DNA of 14,584 bases from an uncultured Pleurocapsa sp. (GTDB lineage Bacteria > Cyanobacteriota > Cyanobacteriia > Cyanobacteriales > Xenococcaceae). Each line of letters opens with the position of its first letter. Position 1 is the first letter of the stretch. This document shows positions 14,348-14,584 of the stretch, in pieces. The translations under genes were made by a program, and so were the position numbers. The notes beneath the pieces were generated by a model. It ran no database searches. It had not been told where the DNA came from and was given only the letters and a program-made list of their open reading frames with translations. The stretch lies in the NCBI GenBank assembly GCA_937884735.1, contig CAKZYI010000357.1:1-14584 (forward strand), given 5' to 3'.

Positions 14348-14584
14348 ATGTCTAATTCCATAACTCTTTCCTTGTTTAATAATTATTTGGGAGAAATCTC
14401 AGCATTGAGTGCTGCCCTACTGTGGGCAATTTCCTCTGTGATGTATAGCCGTTTGGGACTTAAAATACCACCGCTGCGACTTAATTTGTATAAAGGAGTG
14501 ATGGCGATCTTATTTATTGTCCTTACCTTGATAATACAAAGAGCAGCACTTACGGATGTATCCTGGCGTATTGTAGGATTACTA
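14348..14584 (+). CDS. EamA/DMT family transporter, N-terminal part (cut by window edge)
   Basis: The first 79 codons of a drug/metabolite transporter superfamily (EamA) protein run off the right edge. After a short polar start, GEISALSAALLWAISSVMYS (about residues 15-34) is the first membrane helix with the family's typical ALLWA. The loop Arg-Leu-Gly-Leu-Lys-Ile-Pro-Pro-Leu and LNLYKGVMAILFIVLTLII (second helix, about 45-63) follow. EamA proteins normally have ten helices and about 300 residues and export small metabolites; the substrate cannot be inferred. ATG 14348 is the natural start, with an A-rich upstream sequence, no strong Shine-Dalgarno, and a HIP1 palindrome 12 bases before it. 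Confidence 0.85.
   Translation, partial: MSNSITLSLFNNYLGEISALSAALLWAISSVMYSRLGLKIPPLRLNLYKGVMAILFIVLTLIIQRAALTDVSWRIVGLL

Overview
The window comes from an A+T-rich cyanobacterial chromosome. The evidence is 13 copies of the cyanobacterial palindrome GCGATCGC (HIP1) spread along it. Several families present are typical of or strongly enriched in cyanobacteria: DUF928, a CHASE2-GGDEF-EAL protein, a ComFB-family protein, the degenerate cyanobacterial ADP-ribosylglycohydrolase type, and the cyanobacterial 7TM-HD protein. Most genes lack a clear Shine-Dalgarno sequence, which is also common in cyanobacteria. I cannot name the genus from sequence alone. No tRNA, rRNA, CRISPR array, insertion sequence or phage gene was seen.

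Layout. 23-841 (+) is a sterol desaturase/fatty-acid hydroxylase-type di-iron membrane protein. It converges on a two-gene minus-strand unit at 854-3949: a large membrane CHASE2-GGDEF-EAL c-di-GMP protein followed by a small exported rhodanese. The divergent gene at 4171-4941 (+) is an exported DUF928 protein. It ends at a strong bidirectional terminator (4978-5022) shared with the minus-strand pair at 5026-6139 (YbjQ family, then a WecG/TagA glycosyltransferase). From 6233 rightwards come an ADP-ribosylglycohydrolase-like gene, a 7TM-HD (PgpH-type) cyclic-di-AMP phosphodiesterase gene and a GTPase-DUF697 gene. A small minus-strand membrane protein (11585-11896) lies back to back with thrB (homoserine kinase). 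The window ends with a damaged GNAT acetyltransferase, a minus-strand ComFB-family protein and the first 79 codons of an EamA/DMT transporter running off the right edge.

The most striking signal is a set of single in-frame TAA stops inside otherwise open genes: 6518-6520 (ADP-ribosylglycohydrolase-like), 9419-9421 (between membrane part and HD domain of the 7TM-HD protein) and 12989-12991 (codon 4 of the GNAT gene). At each, the reading frame continues with family-like sequence on the far side, so a substitution rather than a frameshift is the simplest cause. A possible fourth case is the TAG at 8-10 just before the sterol desaturase start. TAA also ends at least seven genes here at natural positions, so a general code change is not supported. 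Recent gene decay or sequence error is likelier than recoding.

Functionally, three genes touch cyclic dinucleotides: the c-di-GMP synthase/phosphodiesterase, the broken c-di-AMP phosphodiesterase and the ComFB-type receptor. Two others (WecG/TagA transferase and DUF928) point to the cell envelope. No undescribed multi-gene defence or mobile system was recognised.
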